Shown: positions 18,149-26,579 of the stretch, piece after piece
How the letters are laid out: each line of letters begins with the position of its first letter
How positions within the stretch are numbered: the stretch's first letter is position 1
Assembly: GCA_030147525.1 (NCBI GenBank)
Contig: JASBVF010000059.1
Span: 1-64,000 of the forward strand
Origin: Bacteroidota bacterium
GTDB lineage: Bacteria; Bacteroidota; Bacteroidia; Chitinophagales; Saprospiraceae
Reading direction: 5' to 3'
DNA length: 64,000 nt
Made by a program: the position numbers and the translations under genes
Notes under the pieces: model-generated
The model's database searches: none
What the model was told of the DNA's origin: nothing
The model's input: the letters and a program-made list of their open reading frames with translations, nothing else

Positions 18149-18223
18149 TGGTAGTCCCGAGAGGAATCGAACCTCTATCTCAGGCTCCGGAAACCTGCAT
18201 ACTATCCGTTGTACTACGGGACC
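18149..18223 (-). tRNA. tRNA-Arg (anticodon CCG), CCA encoded
   Basis: Read on the minus strand: acceptor GGTCCCG/CGGGACT (first pair G-U), D stem GTAC/GTAT, anticodon stem CAGGT/GCCTG with loop TTCCGGA (anticodon CCG), T arm AGAGG-TTCGATT-CCTCT, then ACCA. Length is 75 nt. The 3' end forms the right attachment site of the integrative element. Confidence 0.95.
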
Positions 18224-18643
18224 AACTATTTAATACTGCAAAGAAAACGGCTTAAAATATGGATTTGTTCCGCTCCTTTTTGCTTGGGGCCGCAAATTTA
18301 AAAACTTTCTCAGCATTCTTGATTAAAAAAGATTTCCAACCTCACATTTTACCCCTCCTTTTTTCACCCTTTCAATTACCTTCTCAAATCATAATCTGGC
18401 TTGTACTGAAAATGATTGTGAAACACACAGCGTACACATCTTGTCCAGTCTGCACCAGACAAAGTTATATTTAATTGATTTTCAACAACTTGAGAGTTGA
18501 AACAAATTTTCAAAAATTAGCACTTTTTACCGAACAAAATAAAATTTGCCCATGTTAAGGTGGAATGCAAGAGGTTGTTACTTTTGCAAGGGATTTAAGA
18601 TCCGCACCATTTAACTCATTATTTAACAATTCAATTTTTGACT
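18224..18643. other. Intergenic stretch with promoter at 18579-18586
   Basis: No supported gene. TACTTTTG (18579-18586) is a perfect -7 box for the downstream lipoprotein gene. Confidence 0.5.
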
Positions 18644-19204
18644 ATGAAAAAGGTATTAGCCTTCGCCGCATTCGCTCTTATTTTCGCTGCTTGCAGCAAC
18701 GTTGCAAAATTCAAACCTATGGTTGAAGAACTGGCTTCCAAGTGGGACAGTACTACAGCTGGCGTAACCGAATTCGCAACTGCTGTAAAAAGTGAACAGT
18801 CCAGCCTGATGAACACTGTAAACGAAATGCAAGTTGCTCCTGAGACTATGGAAAAGTGGGGTGACGATGCAAAAGCAAAATACAGTGAAATCCAGAACGC
18901 TGCTTCTGCAAGCACCAGCAATCTTGCTGGCCTTTCTTCTGAACTGGACGCTTTCGTAACTTCCTGGGCTGAAAAAAGCCAAGAGGTGAAAGCACTGCAG
19001 GATGGCATCGCTGCCGGCAAACTGGAAGGAGACGTAGCTACTAAAATTGCAGACCTGACTGCATCTGCTAACGACGCTACCACTAAACTGGATGGCTGGA
19101 AAGCAAAATTTGAAGAAGCAAAAGCCGCTGCTGCTCAGGCTCAGCAAATGTATGCTGAATTCATGACTGCAAACAGCGCTAACGCTACTACCGGTAAGAA
19201 GTAA
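18644..19204 (+). CDS. Coiled-coil lipoprotein, unknown function
   Basis: A 186-residue protein with a short signal and lipobox (LIFAACS), then a nearly continuous alpha-helical, Ala/Glu/Lys/Ser-rich region suited to coiled coils. It resembles small helical envelope lipoproteins. The ATG at 18644 is preferred over a TTG six bases upstream. Two long reverse frames here are shadows, because the lipoprotein frame has a signal peptide, promoter and terminator. It is bounded by a strong -7 box and a strong terminator, so it is a monocistronic, probably abundant transcript. Confidence 0.8.
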   Translation: MKKVLAFAAFALIFAACSNVAKFKPMVEELASKWDSTTAGVTEFATAVKSEQSSLMNTVNEMQVAPETMEKWGDDAKAKYSEIQNAASASTSNLAGLSSELDAFVTSWAEKSQEVKALQDGIAAGKLEGDVATKIADLTASANDATTKLDGWKAKFEEAKAAAAQAQQMYAEFMTANSANATTGKK

Positions 19205-19230
19205 TTCTTTCCTGGGCAAGTCACAAAAAA

Positions 19231-19256
19231 ACCTCTGAAGTTCACCCTTCAGAGGT
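19231..19256. terminator. Bidirectional terminator
   Basis: A perfect 10-bp stem ACCTCTGAAG / CTTCAGAGGT with a 6-base loop, an A run before and T run after. It serves the convergent lipoprotein and oxidoreductase genes. Confidence 0.9.
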
Positions 19257-19261
19257 TTTTT

Positions 19262-20227
19262 TTATGAAACTTTCAAAACGATCTTGCCAAACTGTTCCCC
19301 CCTCGCCATTCTTTCAAACGCCAGAGCTCCCTCTTCTATCGGAAAAACAGTATCAACTATCGGGATAATTTTGTGACGGTTAACAAAAGCGAGCATCTGT
19401 TCAAAATCCTGATCGCTTCCCATTGTTGACCCCAGAATAGAAATTTGCCTCCAAAAAATAAGCTGAGGACTAACACCTGATATCACACCGTTCGAACCTC
19501 CGTATATACCTATTCTTGCTCCAGGATTGCACAGTTTTACTAGCTTAGCAAAACCTTCCCCTCCAGCGCTATCAATGATTACATCGAACCCGCCTGCAAT
19601 TTTTTCCAACTTTTCTGACCAATCAGCCTCTTTATAAATGACGCCATTCTTTGCCCCCAGAGTAATTGCCCGCTCTATCTTGTCTGGTCTGCCGGATGTC
19701 ACATAAACTTCTGCGCCAATAGCCAATGCAAACTGTAAACAAAAAAGCGCCACTCCTCCACCTATACCGGTAATCAAAACTTTTTCACCAGACTGGACCT
19801 GACACCTTGAAAAGAGCACACGAAAGGCGGTCAGACCGGCAAGCGGAAGCGCCGCAGCCTCTTCAAAAGACAAATGAGAAGGCTTGTCGAAAAGCTGATC
19901 TTCATTTACACCTACACTCTCTGCAAAAGTTCCATTCTCTGGTAAGCCAAGTATATGATAATCTTTTTGCTGAAACCGTTGATCGATCCCCCAATTGATT
20001 CCTGGCTGAATCACTACCTCCCTGCCATCAACCAATCCTGCACCGTCAGAGCCCAAAATAGCAGGGAATTTGATGCCGGGATACATTCCCTTGACGATCC
20101 AAACATCCCTGTGGTTCAGAGCTGCTGCCTTAATCTGAACCACTTTTTGGGATTTTTCAGCCTTTGGAGCAGGTACCTCACTTAAAACTGGAGTTTGATT
20201 CTTTTCTGTTAACTGAAGCGCTTTCAT
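19262..20227 (-). CDS. MDR-family zinc-type alcohol dehydrogenase / quinone oxidoreductase
   Basis: A 321-residue protein with the MDR layout: GroES-like N-terminal domain (AALNHRDVWIVKGMYPG, LGSDGAG at about 59-65) and a Rossmann NAD(P) domain (VLITGIGGGVALFCLQFALA at about 149-168). The usual structural-zinc Cys cluster is not visible, pointing to the quinone-oxidoreductase-like side of the family. It probably reduces small carbonyls or quinones with NADPH in the cytosol; substrate unknown. It ends on the shared terminator with the lipoprotein gene. Confidence 0.85.
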   Translation of the reverse strand: MKALQLTEKNQTPVLSEVPAPKAEKSQKVVQIKAAALNHRDVWIVKGMYPGIKFPAILGSDGAGLVDGREVVIQPGINWGIDQRFQQKDYHILGLPENGTFAESVGVNEDQLFDKPSHLSFEEAAALPLAGLTAFRVLFSRCQVQSGEKVLITGIGGGVALFCLQFALAIGAEVYVTSGRPDKIERAITLGAKNGVIYKEADWSEKLEKIAGGFDVIIDSAGGEGFAKLVKLCNPGARIGIYGGSNGVISGVSPQLIFWRQISILGSTMGSDQDFEQMLAFVNRHKIIPIVDTVFPIEEGALAFERMARGEQFGKIVLKVS

Positions 20228-20279
20228 GAATTGTACTGTTTAGTAAACTCAAAGAAAGGAAACAAATGCAGGAAATAAA

Positions 20280-20317
20280 AAAGGGTACAGTTTTTTGCTG
20301 CACCCTTTGCTAACAAA
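20280..20317 (-). ncRNA. Hairpin-array unit 1 (divergent)
   Basis: On the minus strand, TTTGTTAGC precedes an 11-pair stem (20280-20290 with 20298-20308, one G-U) and the T-rich tail CCCTTTTTTATTT. It shares only the TTTGTTAG part of the conserved block of the other units. Confidence 0.45.
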
Positions 20318-20417
20318 CAAAACCAACTAAAAACCAAGTAATTCCTACGATTTCCCGGGGATTGAGAGTCTTTCTAATAACTTCCGAATTCAGAAAAAAG
20401 TTCTGATTGACGAACAA

Positions 20418-20466
20418 AAAAAAAGTCGCTTCGTGAAGCGACTTTGTAAATTATCCCATGAACATA
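20418..20466 (-). ncRNA. Hairpin-array unit 2
   Basis: Minus strand: conserved block TATGTTCATGGGATAATTT, then a perfect hairpin AAAGTCGCTTC / GAAGCGACTTT (20422-20445) and a run of nine T. The array lies downstream of the minus-strand gene at 21421-24030. Confidence 0.55.
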
Positions 20467-20529
20467 TCCAAAACAAATAAATTTTTTCTAAAAAAAAATA
20501 GAGCGTCATTGCAAGAGTGTAAAAAATAC

Positions 20530-20602
20530 TCTTACCTTAGCGACAGCAATAAGTTGTTCATTAGAACGCTTGCTATTAGCAAATTATAGTCCCATGAACA
20601 TG
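20530..20602 (-). ncRNA. Hairpin-array unit 3
   Basis: Minus strand: CATGTTCATGGGACTATAAT, then TTGCTAATAG and an imperfect hairpin (AGCAA with TTGCT, GTTC with GAAC), with TATTTTTTAC about 25 bases later. TTTT lies 20 bases upstream of TAATTTG. Confidence 0.5.
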
Positions 20603-20613
20603 TCCTAAAACAC

Positions 20614-20644
20614 AGGCTGGCTTTTTTAAGTCAGCCTTTTTTTA
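20614..20644 (+). terminator. Plus-strand terminator-like hairpin inside the array
   Basis: AGGCTGGCTT pairs with AAGTCAGCCT (10 pairs, one G-U on the plus strand), followed by seven T. It would stop plus-strand readthrough between units 3 and 4. Confidence 0.6.
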
Positions 20645-20689
20645 TTTTAACCAAGATTATAAACCTTCCAACCTCAGCATCATCTTTCC

Positions 20690-20762
20690 AAAAAATAGTA
20701 AGCCGCCCCAGAAAAAGTGTTGGGACGACCCACTATTAACAAATTATAATCCCATGAACATA
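20690..20762 (-). ncRNA. Hairpin-array unit 4
   Basis: Minus strand: TATGTTCATGGGATTATAAT, then TTGTT and a 17-pair stem, AATAGTGGGTCGTCCCA with TGGGGCGGCTTACTATT, including four G-U pairs, ending in a T run. The G-U pairs would be A-C mismatches on the other strand, so the minus strand is the RNA strand. Confidence 0.6.
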
Positions 20763-20837
20763 TACATTTTCAAAGTGGGCGCATCTCCTTCTTCTTCTAA
20801 TCTTTCATTCGCCCGTTCTTCCGGCATTCCGGAAGAG

Positions 20838-20909
20838 AAAAAATAGCAAGCTGCAAAGTGAGGGAATATTGCAACTTGCTACTAACAAATTATAATCCCA
20901 TGAACATAT
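20838..20909 (-). ncRNA. Hairpin-array unit 5
   Basis: Minus strand: TTTG, 19 bases, TAATTTG, then a 15-pair stem AGTAGCAAGTTGCAA / TTGCAGCTTGCTATT (two G-U) and a T run. The conserved block is identical in unit 4. Confidence 0.6.
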
Positions 20910-21210
20910 TTCAAATTTAAGTTCCCGCTACTTTCTGCGGGCATTGTCTCTTCATCTGCCGCTATTCACTTTTCACGTTACAAATATGAAACAATCAAAC
21001 GCCTGAAACAAAGACAAAATTTGAGGCTTGTAACATTTTTTTAATCTTAAATTGACTTCACAAAGAATGTTTCATCCCCTGTTTTAAAAGAAATTAACAG
21101 CTATTAAAGTTTAAAGGTTCGAGCCGATTTGTGAAAAAAAAATTAAATTTTATGCTGGGTAATGCTCAAAAGGTGGGTAAAAAAAAAGTGCAGATAAGGT
21201 AGTTTTTAGA
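20910..21210. other. AT-rich gap between array units 5 and 6
   Basis: No gene and no further clear unit. A small GC hairpin, CCCGC with GCGGG, is seen near 20926-20941. Confidence 0.4.
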
Positions 21211-21270
21211 AAAAAATAAGTCGCACTGATTGGGTGCGACTCACTAGCAATGATAAAATTCCACGAATAT
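21211..21270 (-). ncRNA. Hairpin-array unit 6 (divergent)
   Basis: Minus strand: ATTCGTGGAATTTTATCATT then GCT and a 12-pair stem AGTGAGTCGCAC / GTGCGACTTATT (two G-U), ending in TTTTTTT. The conserved block has several changes but the same order of parts. Confidence 0.5.
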
Positions 21271-21368
21271 AAATTACTTCTTCAGGCTTTAGTGGAGCTT
21301 TTTCGCCGCCAGAAAGTCATCAAATTAACGTCCGGCAGCCTTGATTTGTTGTATTAGCTTTTCTTTTT

Positions 21369-21406
21369 ACCTGAAGGATGCGGTTTTTCAATCACACCCT
21401 TCAGGT
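21369..21406. terminator. Hairpin after the T9SS protein gene
   Basis: ACCTGAAGG (21369-21377) pairs with CCTTCAGGT (21398-21406). The minus-strand side lacks a good T tract, so a 3'-end stability hairpin is as likely as a terminator. Confidence 0.5.
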
Positions 21407-21420
21407 ATAAAGCAGTTTTA

Positions 21421-24030
21421 TTAATGAATTACTTCAATCTTCTTGCTCAGTACTTCTCCGTTAGCAAAAACCTTAGCAGTGTAAACACCGGATTTCAAAT
21501 CTGAAACATTCAGCTGCATTCGTTTTGCCGTCATTTCACCTGAGTCAAACACAAGAGCGCCCACCATATTATACAGCATCACTCTTTGCATCTCGTTACC
21601 CTGTCCGTTCAAGTGAAGATTAACCGTTTGGGTGGCAGGATTGGGGTAAGCCACTAGCTGCTCATCTTTGATAGTAGAAGAGCCACCATTTGCATTCAGC
21701 GTCAACGTGAAGCTGTTACCATTCAGCCCCAAAGTCTGACCATTTCCGTTCATCATACCCATCGGATTGAGGGTTACGGTAGTGGATTTTCCTTTTAATC
21801 GATTACCTGCAACATCATCAATTACGATAAACTCTACGACTCCAATAATTCCATACCCGCTGGCTGACACCCCGCTTGTCCTCGTGTAACCCGCATCAAG
21901 TTTACCGGGGAAAGGCTTGTGGGTTAGCGAAAGAATCGGTGAATTATACTTCATCCAAGCTGTATCACTGAAGAAAACACTTACATTTTCAAAAAAACCA
22001 GGATCGTAATCAATAGAAAAAGTTAAACCGTAGGAATTGATGGCGTGAGTAGTGTCATTTCCGAGATAAATCGGCGCATACAAAACATCACCGGGAGAAA
22101 CATTGGTGAAATCAGGCTCCTGAATGTAAAATGGCAACTCATTGATGGCATTCACAGGTTCAGGTGTCAAGTTGTGATATTTACCATAAAATTCCTTGAT
22201 GGCTGCTGTATCAAGTGCACTGACAATACCGTTGCCATCTGTGTCGATATGTTTTGAATCAACGCCTAAACCGCTTGGAAACAGACTATTCCAGTTGGTG
22301 GAGTATTGACCATACCAGGCAACACTTCCATTTTGTCTTACCGGTCCTACCTCTCCCATGCAAAGACCAATTGGAAGGATATCTCTCACATCCACAGCTC
22401 CATCACGGTTTGTGTCACCCGCCCAAACGCATTCATTGCCGGCACACTGAGGGCTGCTCATGTCCATAATGTCCACAACAACTTTCACCAGTGGGCAACC
22501 GTAATTTTGTGAGCCCGGGCAATAGTTAAACTCAAACTCATCCGGACCAGTCTCTCCAGGATACGGCTCATAAACCAGCATATTCACCCCTGAGAAAGTT
22601 TGTCCATGCTGACTCGTGATTGTTTGATAGCCTGGGTAGAATACTACATCTCCCTTATTACCCCCAACAGCGTAGTTGGTGAAACTGTAGGATTCAATCG
22701 GTAAATGATCTCCCAATACCATCGGGGTATTTTTAGGTGTAGCAATTTGAAACACCGGTTTTACCGGGTTTTGATTGCTAACCACGATGTAGCACCATGC
22801 TTCTTCAAAGTAACCGCTATTTGGTGAATAAGCTCTGTACTTGAATTTATCGATCCCTGAAAAACCAGCAGGTGGAGCGTAATTGTAAACGCCAGGTCCT
22901 ACCTGCGGAAGGTAAGTCAGCAGGCCCCCTTGCTGTGTGAAAGGATATCCGGAGACACTGAGGCTAACAAGGTATTGACCTCCGTTATCATTTGCCAAAA
23001 CCCTAATCTCTTCAAGCTCTTCATCAACCGGCGTGTAAACGATATCATCAAAAAGAAATGTATTTTTCCCTGGAACGTTTAGCACCCTTATTTGAACGAC
23101 CCTGGTTTTGTTATTCACGGGATCACTGAAGATGATTTTATCGAATCCTGTGAAATTAAGATCCGGAACATAAACCAACGTTTCCATCGTATCCAGATCA
23201 CCGTGCTGCGGAGCAAGCGACAAAACATAGTTGCTATCTACCTCGGCCAAAACAACCTGCGGAGCATTTTTTTCAGTGGTAATGAAAATAGAATCGTAAG
23301 CAGGCGTTGAAGCAGGGTTCACACAAATGCTAACAGTAGCCATGTCGCAGGAACCCTGCGCATCGCAAATAGTGTAGTTCAGGTTCGCAACTCCATTGAA
23401 ACCAGTGGAGGGGTAAAATCTGATTTTAGTGTTATTGTTAATTCTTTCTGCACTTCCATTGTTAACGTTTGGAATGTCTGCAACAGCAAGGTTTGTACCG
23501 TTACCGATGTCGTTGGCAAGTACGTCAATGTCAATAGATTGACCCTCCAGCGTGGCCGCATAATCATTTTCAGCAGTAAGGAAAGAATTGAGAACTGTGA
23601 TGTAAATCATTTTTATGGCATCCTGAGACCCGTAATTACCAAACTGGCGTTGGTATTTAACAGCGATGGTATCCCGTCCTGTGAATCCTGTCGGTGGAAT
23701 GTAATAAAGATGATTGGTTGCAGGTGTTCCTTTGATACCTTTTTGACCTGCGCAACAAGATGATGGAGAGAAATAAGCACTGGCCCCATTTACCTCAGGA
23801 CCATTATCAATTTGAGGAGCGTAAGACAGACCATAATGGTTGAATTGGAAGTGTAGCGTATCATTTTTCATCATTTTTAAATGATGCACCTCCAGCGTCG
23901 AAGTCTGCCCCATAACACTTCCGGCACCAAAGGTCAGGAAGACCCCAAGCAGCAGAAGCATTAACTTTATTTTGTGTAATGATACATTCATGGATTCGTG
24001 GATTTTCATTGCTTTTAAATAGTGTTTCAT
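21421..24030 (-). CDS. Large secreted protein with Ig/cadherin-like repeats, dockerin-like motifs and T9SS sorting domain
   Basis: An 869-residue protein. The signal peptide ends at about SVMGQ, and a start at an internal Met (MNVSLHKIK) is possible. Several cadherin-like repeats follow (motifs such as PPTGFTGRDTIAVKYQR and FYPSTGFNGVANLNYTI). Two calcium-loop dockerin-like segments lie near 580-650 (GDTNRDGAVDVRDI, DTDGNGIVSALD). The C-terminal T9SS type A sorting domain contains YPNPATQTVNL and ends KKIEVIH. It is exported by T9SS and displayed or released. A structural or adhesive role is likely; no enzyme motif is seen. Confidence 0.85.
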   Translation of the reverse strand: MKHYLKAMKIHESMNVSLHKIKLMLLLLGVFLTFGAGSVMGQTSTLEVHHLKMMKNDTLHFQFNHYGLSYAPQIDNGPEVNGASAYFSPSSCCAGQKGIKGTPATNHLYYIPPTGFTGRDTIAVKYQRQFGNYGSQDAIKMIYITVLNSFLTAENDYAATLEGQSIDIDVLANDIGNGTNLAVADIPNVNNGSAERINNNTKIRFYPSTGFNGVANLNYTICDAQGSCDMATVSICVNPASTPAYDSIFITTEKNAPQVVLAEVDSNYVLSLAPQHGDLDTMETLVYVPDLNFTGFDKIIFSDPVNNKTRVVQIRVLNVPGKNTFLFDDIVYTPVDEELEEIRVLANDNGGQYLVSLSVSGYPFTQQGGLLTYLPQVGPGVYNYAPPAGFSGIDKFKYRAYSPNSGYFEEAWCYIVVSNQNPVKPVFQIATPKNTPMVLGDHLPIESYSFTNYAVGGNKGDVVFYPGYQTITSQHGQTFSGVNMLVYEPYPGETGPDEFEFNYCPGSQNYGCPLVKVVVDIMDMSSPQCAGNECVWAGDTNRDGAVDVRDILPIGLCMGEVGPVRQNGSVAWYGQYSTNWNSLFPSGLGVDSKHIDTDGNGIVSALDTAAIKEFYGKYHNLTPEPVNAINELPFYIQEPDFTNVSPGDVLYAPIYLGNDTTHAINSYGLTFSIDYDPGFFENVSVFFSDTAWMKYNSPILSLTHKPFPGKLDAGYTRTSGVSASGYGIIGVVEFIVIDDVAGNRLKGKSTTVTLNPMGMMNGNGQTLGLNGNSFTLTLNANGGSSTIKDEQLVAYPNPATQTVNLHLNGQGNEMQRVMLYNMVGALVFDSGEMTAKRMQLNVSDLKSGVYTAKVFANGEVLSKKIEVIH

Positions 24031-24371
24031 CTAACCGGTTTTCACCAGTTTTTCTTTAATCCTGGAATTTAAAAATCGTTTTATCAACAACACACTGCAC
24101 TGCACTTTCAATCACGCTACAAGTTTAGACAATAATTTATAATTATTAAAATACAATAAAAAGAGGTTGTGATAAATTTTTTAAGTCAAATAAATTTAAG
24201 TTTTACTTTTTAAAAAATTGATAATCAGGACATTTTCTGCAAACGAAACAAACATTTCAATAAGGTGTTGTGAAATATTTATTATTCTCTACTTTTGAAA
24301 CTAAAAACTGATTTTAACATTCAGGCTTTACCCGGATAGTTTAAAGCCCTAAGTTAACAACATTTACGGAA
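24031..24371. other. Divergent intergenic region
   Basis: AT-rich stretch between divergently transcribed genes, expected to hold both promoters. No gene and no clear structured element were found. Confidence 0.4.
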
Positions 24372-25796
24372 ATGCAAAACAGCAAATTGTATTCCATACT
24401 TGAAGATTTTAACAAATATGAGCAAAATAGGCTCAAAAAATTTCTTCTTTCCCCCTATTTCAACCGAAACGAAGCACTCGTCCTCATTTTCGACATCCTG
24501 ACCGACCACATCAATGCAGGAAATCAGGGAGAAATTTTCAAAGAAGAAATCTGGGAACAGGTTTATCCAGAATCTAACTACGATGATGTCCTTTTCAGGA
24601 AGAATTGTTCAGATTTGCTGAAGTTGATCGAAAACTTCCTTGCTCAACAAGTTTACGAAGAAAATCCAATCCACCAGGCTACTTACCTGATTGAAGCGGT
24701 CGGCAGACGAAAATTGGAGCGATTGTTCAATTCTACCATGAAAACTGCCAGAAGGTTATCCAACCAACAACCTTTCAGAACAGCCAGTTACTATCTTGCT
24801 CAGTACCAGGTCGAAAGAAACTTTTACGATCTGATGGAATTAGAGCATGACCGGACTGCCAAACGAAATGTGGAAGAAATTTTAAATAATCTTGATCGCT
24901 TCTACCTCGGCGAAAAATTAAGGTACAGCTGTTCGGTTTTAAGCCAACAGTCACTAGTTTCGCATGAGTACAAATTGTTGTTTCTTGATGAAATCACGTC
25001 TCACATAGAAAAGTACAAATTTGAAGAGGTTCCGCCAGTAGCCGTTTACTATCAAATTTATCTGACCTATATCGACCCTGAAAACACCATCCATTACTTC
25101 AAATTAATTGAACTTTTAAATAAGTACGGCGACCTTTTCCCAAGAAATGAGGCTGAATTTATTTACACCACAGCACTAAATTATTGTATCAAAAAATTAA
25201 ATCAGGGTAGCAGACAATTTCTGGAGGAATACTTTAATGTTTTTGTTATCCTTCTTGAAAAAGAATTGCTTTTAACAGACGGTGAGTTGTCTCCTTGGCA
25301 TTTCAGAAATATTGTAGTCATAGCCTTAAGGTTAGATAAATATGACTGGACCGAAAACTTTATTAACAACTACAAATCTTATCTTCCTGAATCCATGCGG
25401 GAAAATGCTGTCTCCTTCAACCTGGCCCAACTTTACTTCTCTCAAAAAAAGTTCGACAAAGTGATTGAATTACTACGAACCGTTGATTATGAAGACTTTA
25501 CATACAATTTGAACTCTAAAACCATGCTACTATCAACTTACTATGAAATCGACGAAATTGAACCACTGTACTCTTTGATGGATAGTTTTAGGACCTATCT
25601 AAACAGACATAAAAACTTTCCTGCGTCCAGACGTAGCCTTTACACTAATCTCATCAAATTCACCAAACAGCTGACCAAGATTATTCCGGGTGATAAAAAA
25701 GCACTGGAAAAACTCAAAAAAGAAGTTGAAGAGGCCGAACCAAAAGGTATTGCCTCCATCACCTGGCTCAAAGAAAAAATCGCCGAGCTTGAATAA
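24372..25796 (+). CDS. Hypothetical helical (TPR-like) protein
   Basis: A 474-residue soluble, charged protein with no signal peptide. It is almost entirely helical, with alternating aromatic and leucine positions (AQLYFSQKKFDKVIELLRTV near 350) like TPR or other helical-repeat proteins. No named family is recognised with certainty, and a scaffold role is only inferred from the fold. Its stop codon is immediately followed by the stop codon of the convergent protease gene. Confidence 0.7.
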   Translation: MQNSKLYSILEDFNKYEQNRLKKFLLSPYFNRNEALVLIFDILTDHINAGNQGEIFKEEIWEQVYPESNYDDVLFRKNCSDLLKLIENFLAQQVYEENPIHQATYLIEAVGRRKLERLFNSTMKTARRLSNQQPFRTASYYLAQYQVERNFYDLMELEHDRTAKRNVEEILNNLDRFYLGEKLRYSCSVLSQQSLVSHEYKLLFLDEITSHIEKYKFEEVPPVAVYYQIYLTYIDPENTIHYFKLIELLNKYGDLFPRNEAEFIYTTALNYCIKKLNQGSRQFLEEYFNVFVILLEKELLLTDGELSPWHFRNIVVIALRLDKYDWTENFINNYKSYLPESMRENAVSFNLAQLYFSQKKFDKVIELLRTVDYEDFTYNLNSKTMLLSTYYEIDEIEPLYSLMDSFRTYLNRHKNFPASRRSLYTNLIKFTKQLTKIIPGDKKALEKLKKEVEEAEPKGIASITWLKEKIAELE

Positions 25797-26477
25797 CTAC
25801 CCCACTCTCCTACCCCACCACAACGACCACCACTCATTTGACCAGGCCATCGCCACATGTACCAAAAAAGCGATCCAAATTGTGTCGGTTTGCAGGGTGA
25901 GCAGGCAGAGTACCAAACCAAGAGGAACTGCTCCGATGGTTTCTTTCCAACCTTTTGGTACGTGAACGAGAGCATAAAGGGAAACATTCACCGTGATGGC
26001 GAGCCACTTTCCTATTTCATCGACACAGGTAAACAGCAGGTAACCACGAAACAAAAACTCGTAGGCCAGCAAATAGGCAGCCCAGGTTAAAGCACTGCCA
26101 ATCAGCAACCCTGAATGCCAGGGCGGCGCTACCCGAATCTGAGGATACATGACCAAATTGTCAGGTGTGCGGGCAGCAAAGTAATTCATCAAAATGACGA
26201 CTGCCCCAAGTCCGGCCGTCCAGACCAATGTTGTTGTAAAATTTTGAAAAGAAAGTCCAAGTGCCTGAAAGTCAAGCCCTTGAAGAAATACCAAAATCAC
26301 TGGAATCAGACCGTAAAAAAATACGCCCGTCATTCTCTGGAAGTAAATCCAATAGATTTTTGAGGACTCTTCCCCCCATTTTTTTTCAAAAAAAAGCCGC
26401 ACGCCGGGTGCCTGCGTGATGAAGTGATAACAAATAAACCCAAAGGTCAGGGCTGCGATGGATAGCGTGGCGTTCAT
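25797..26477 (-). CDS. CPBP-family intramembrane protease-like protein
   Basis: A 226-residue polytopic membrane protein with about six to seven hydrophobic helices. CPBP (Abi/Rce1-like) motifs are visible: YEFLFRGYL for motif 1, where the first Glu of EExxxR is Tyr but the second Glu and Arg remain; YALVHVPKG with the His of motif 2; and HVAMAWSN for motif 3. Glutamic-type intramembrane proteolysis is the family role; substrate unknown. The gene is convergent with its neighbour at zero spacing. Confidence 0.75.
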   Translation of the reverse strand: MNATLSIAALTFGFICYHFITQAPGVRLFFEKKWGEESSKIYWIYFQRMTGVFFYGLIPVILVFLQGLDFQALGLSFQNFTTTLVWTAGLGAVVILMNYFAARTPDNLVMYPQIRVAPPWHSGLLIGSALTWAAYLLAYEFLFRGYLLFTCVDEIGKWLAITVNVSLYALVHVPKGWKETIGAVPLGLVLCLLTLQTDTIWIAFLVHVAMAWSNEWWSLWWGRRVG

Positions 26478-26579
26478 TTTTTGATATCAGATTTTGGCTT
26501 GTGTTATTTGAAGCGCTGTTTTTCCAAGGCGCAAAAATAGCCTTAAACTTTTACCCCAATACCAAAAAATCCACCGCCG

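Larger units (their letters stand above)
9746..18168. mobile_element. Integrative element in tRNA-Arg(CCG)
   Basis: Bounded on the right by an intact minus-strand tRNA-Arg and on the left by a decayed copy of that tRNA's 3' end (GTAGTCCCGA at 9746-9755, then AGGAATC), as expected after tyrosine-recombinase integration. The integrase gene lies just inside the left end. A 24-bp perfect direct repeat occurs near each end. Cargo: membrane protein, helix-turn-helix and winged-helix proteins, DUF5681-like protein, pentapeptide-repeat protein and a predicted small RNA. No relaxase or conjugation gene is seen, so it would need helper functions to move between cells. Confidence 0.85.

Noticed and set aside
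9673-18224. Insertion sequence (DDE transposase) explanation for the 8.4 kb insertion
   Set aside because: No transposase frame or terminal inverted repeats. The tRNA remnant and tyrosine recombinase explain the boundaries.
18656-19219. Minus-strand frames over the small lipoprotein gene
   Set aside because: The plus frame has a signal peptide with lipobox, a -7 box and a terminator; the reverse frames have none of these.
20278-21275. CRISPR array
   Set aside because: The repeats are irregularly spaced, imperfect and joined to hairpins with T tails. No cas gene is present.
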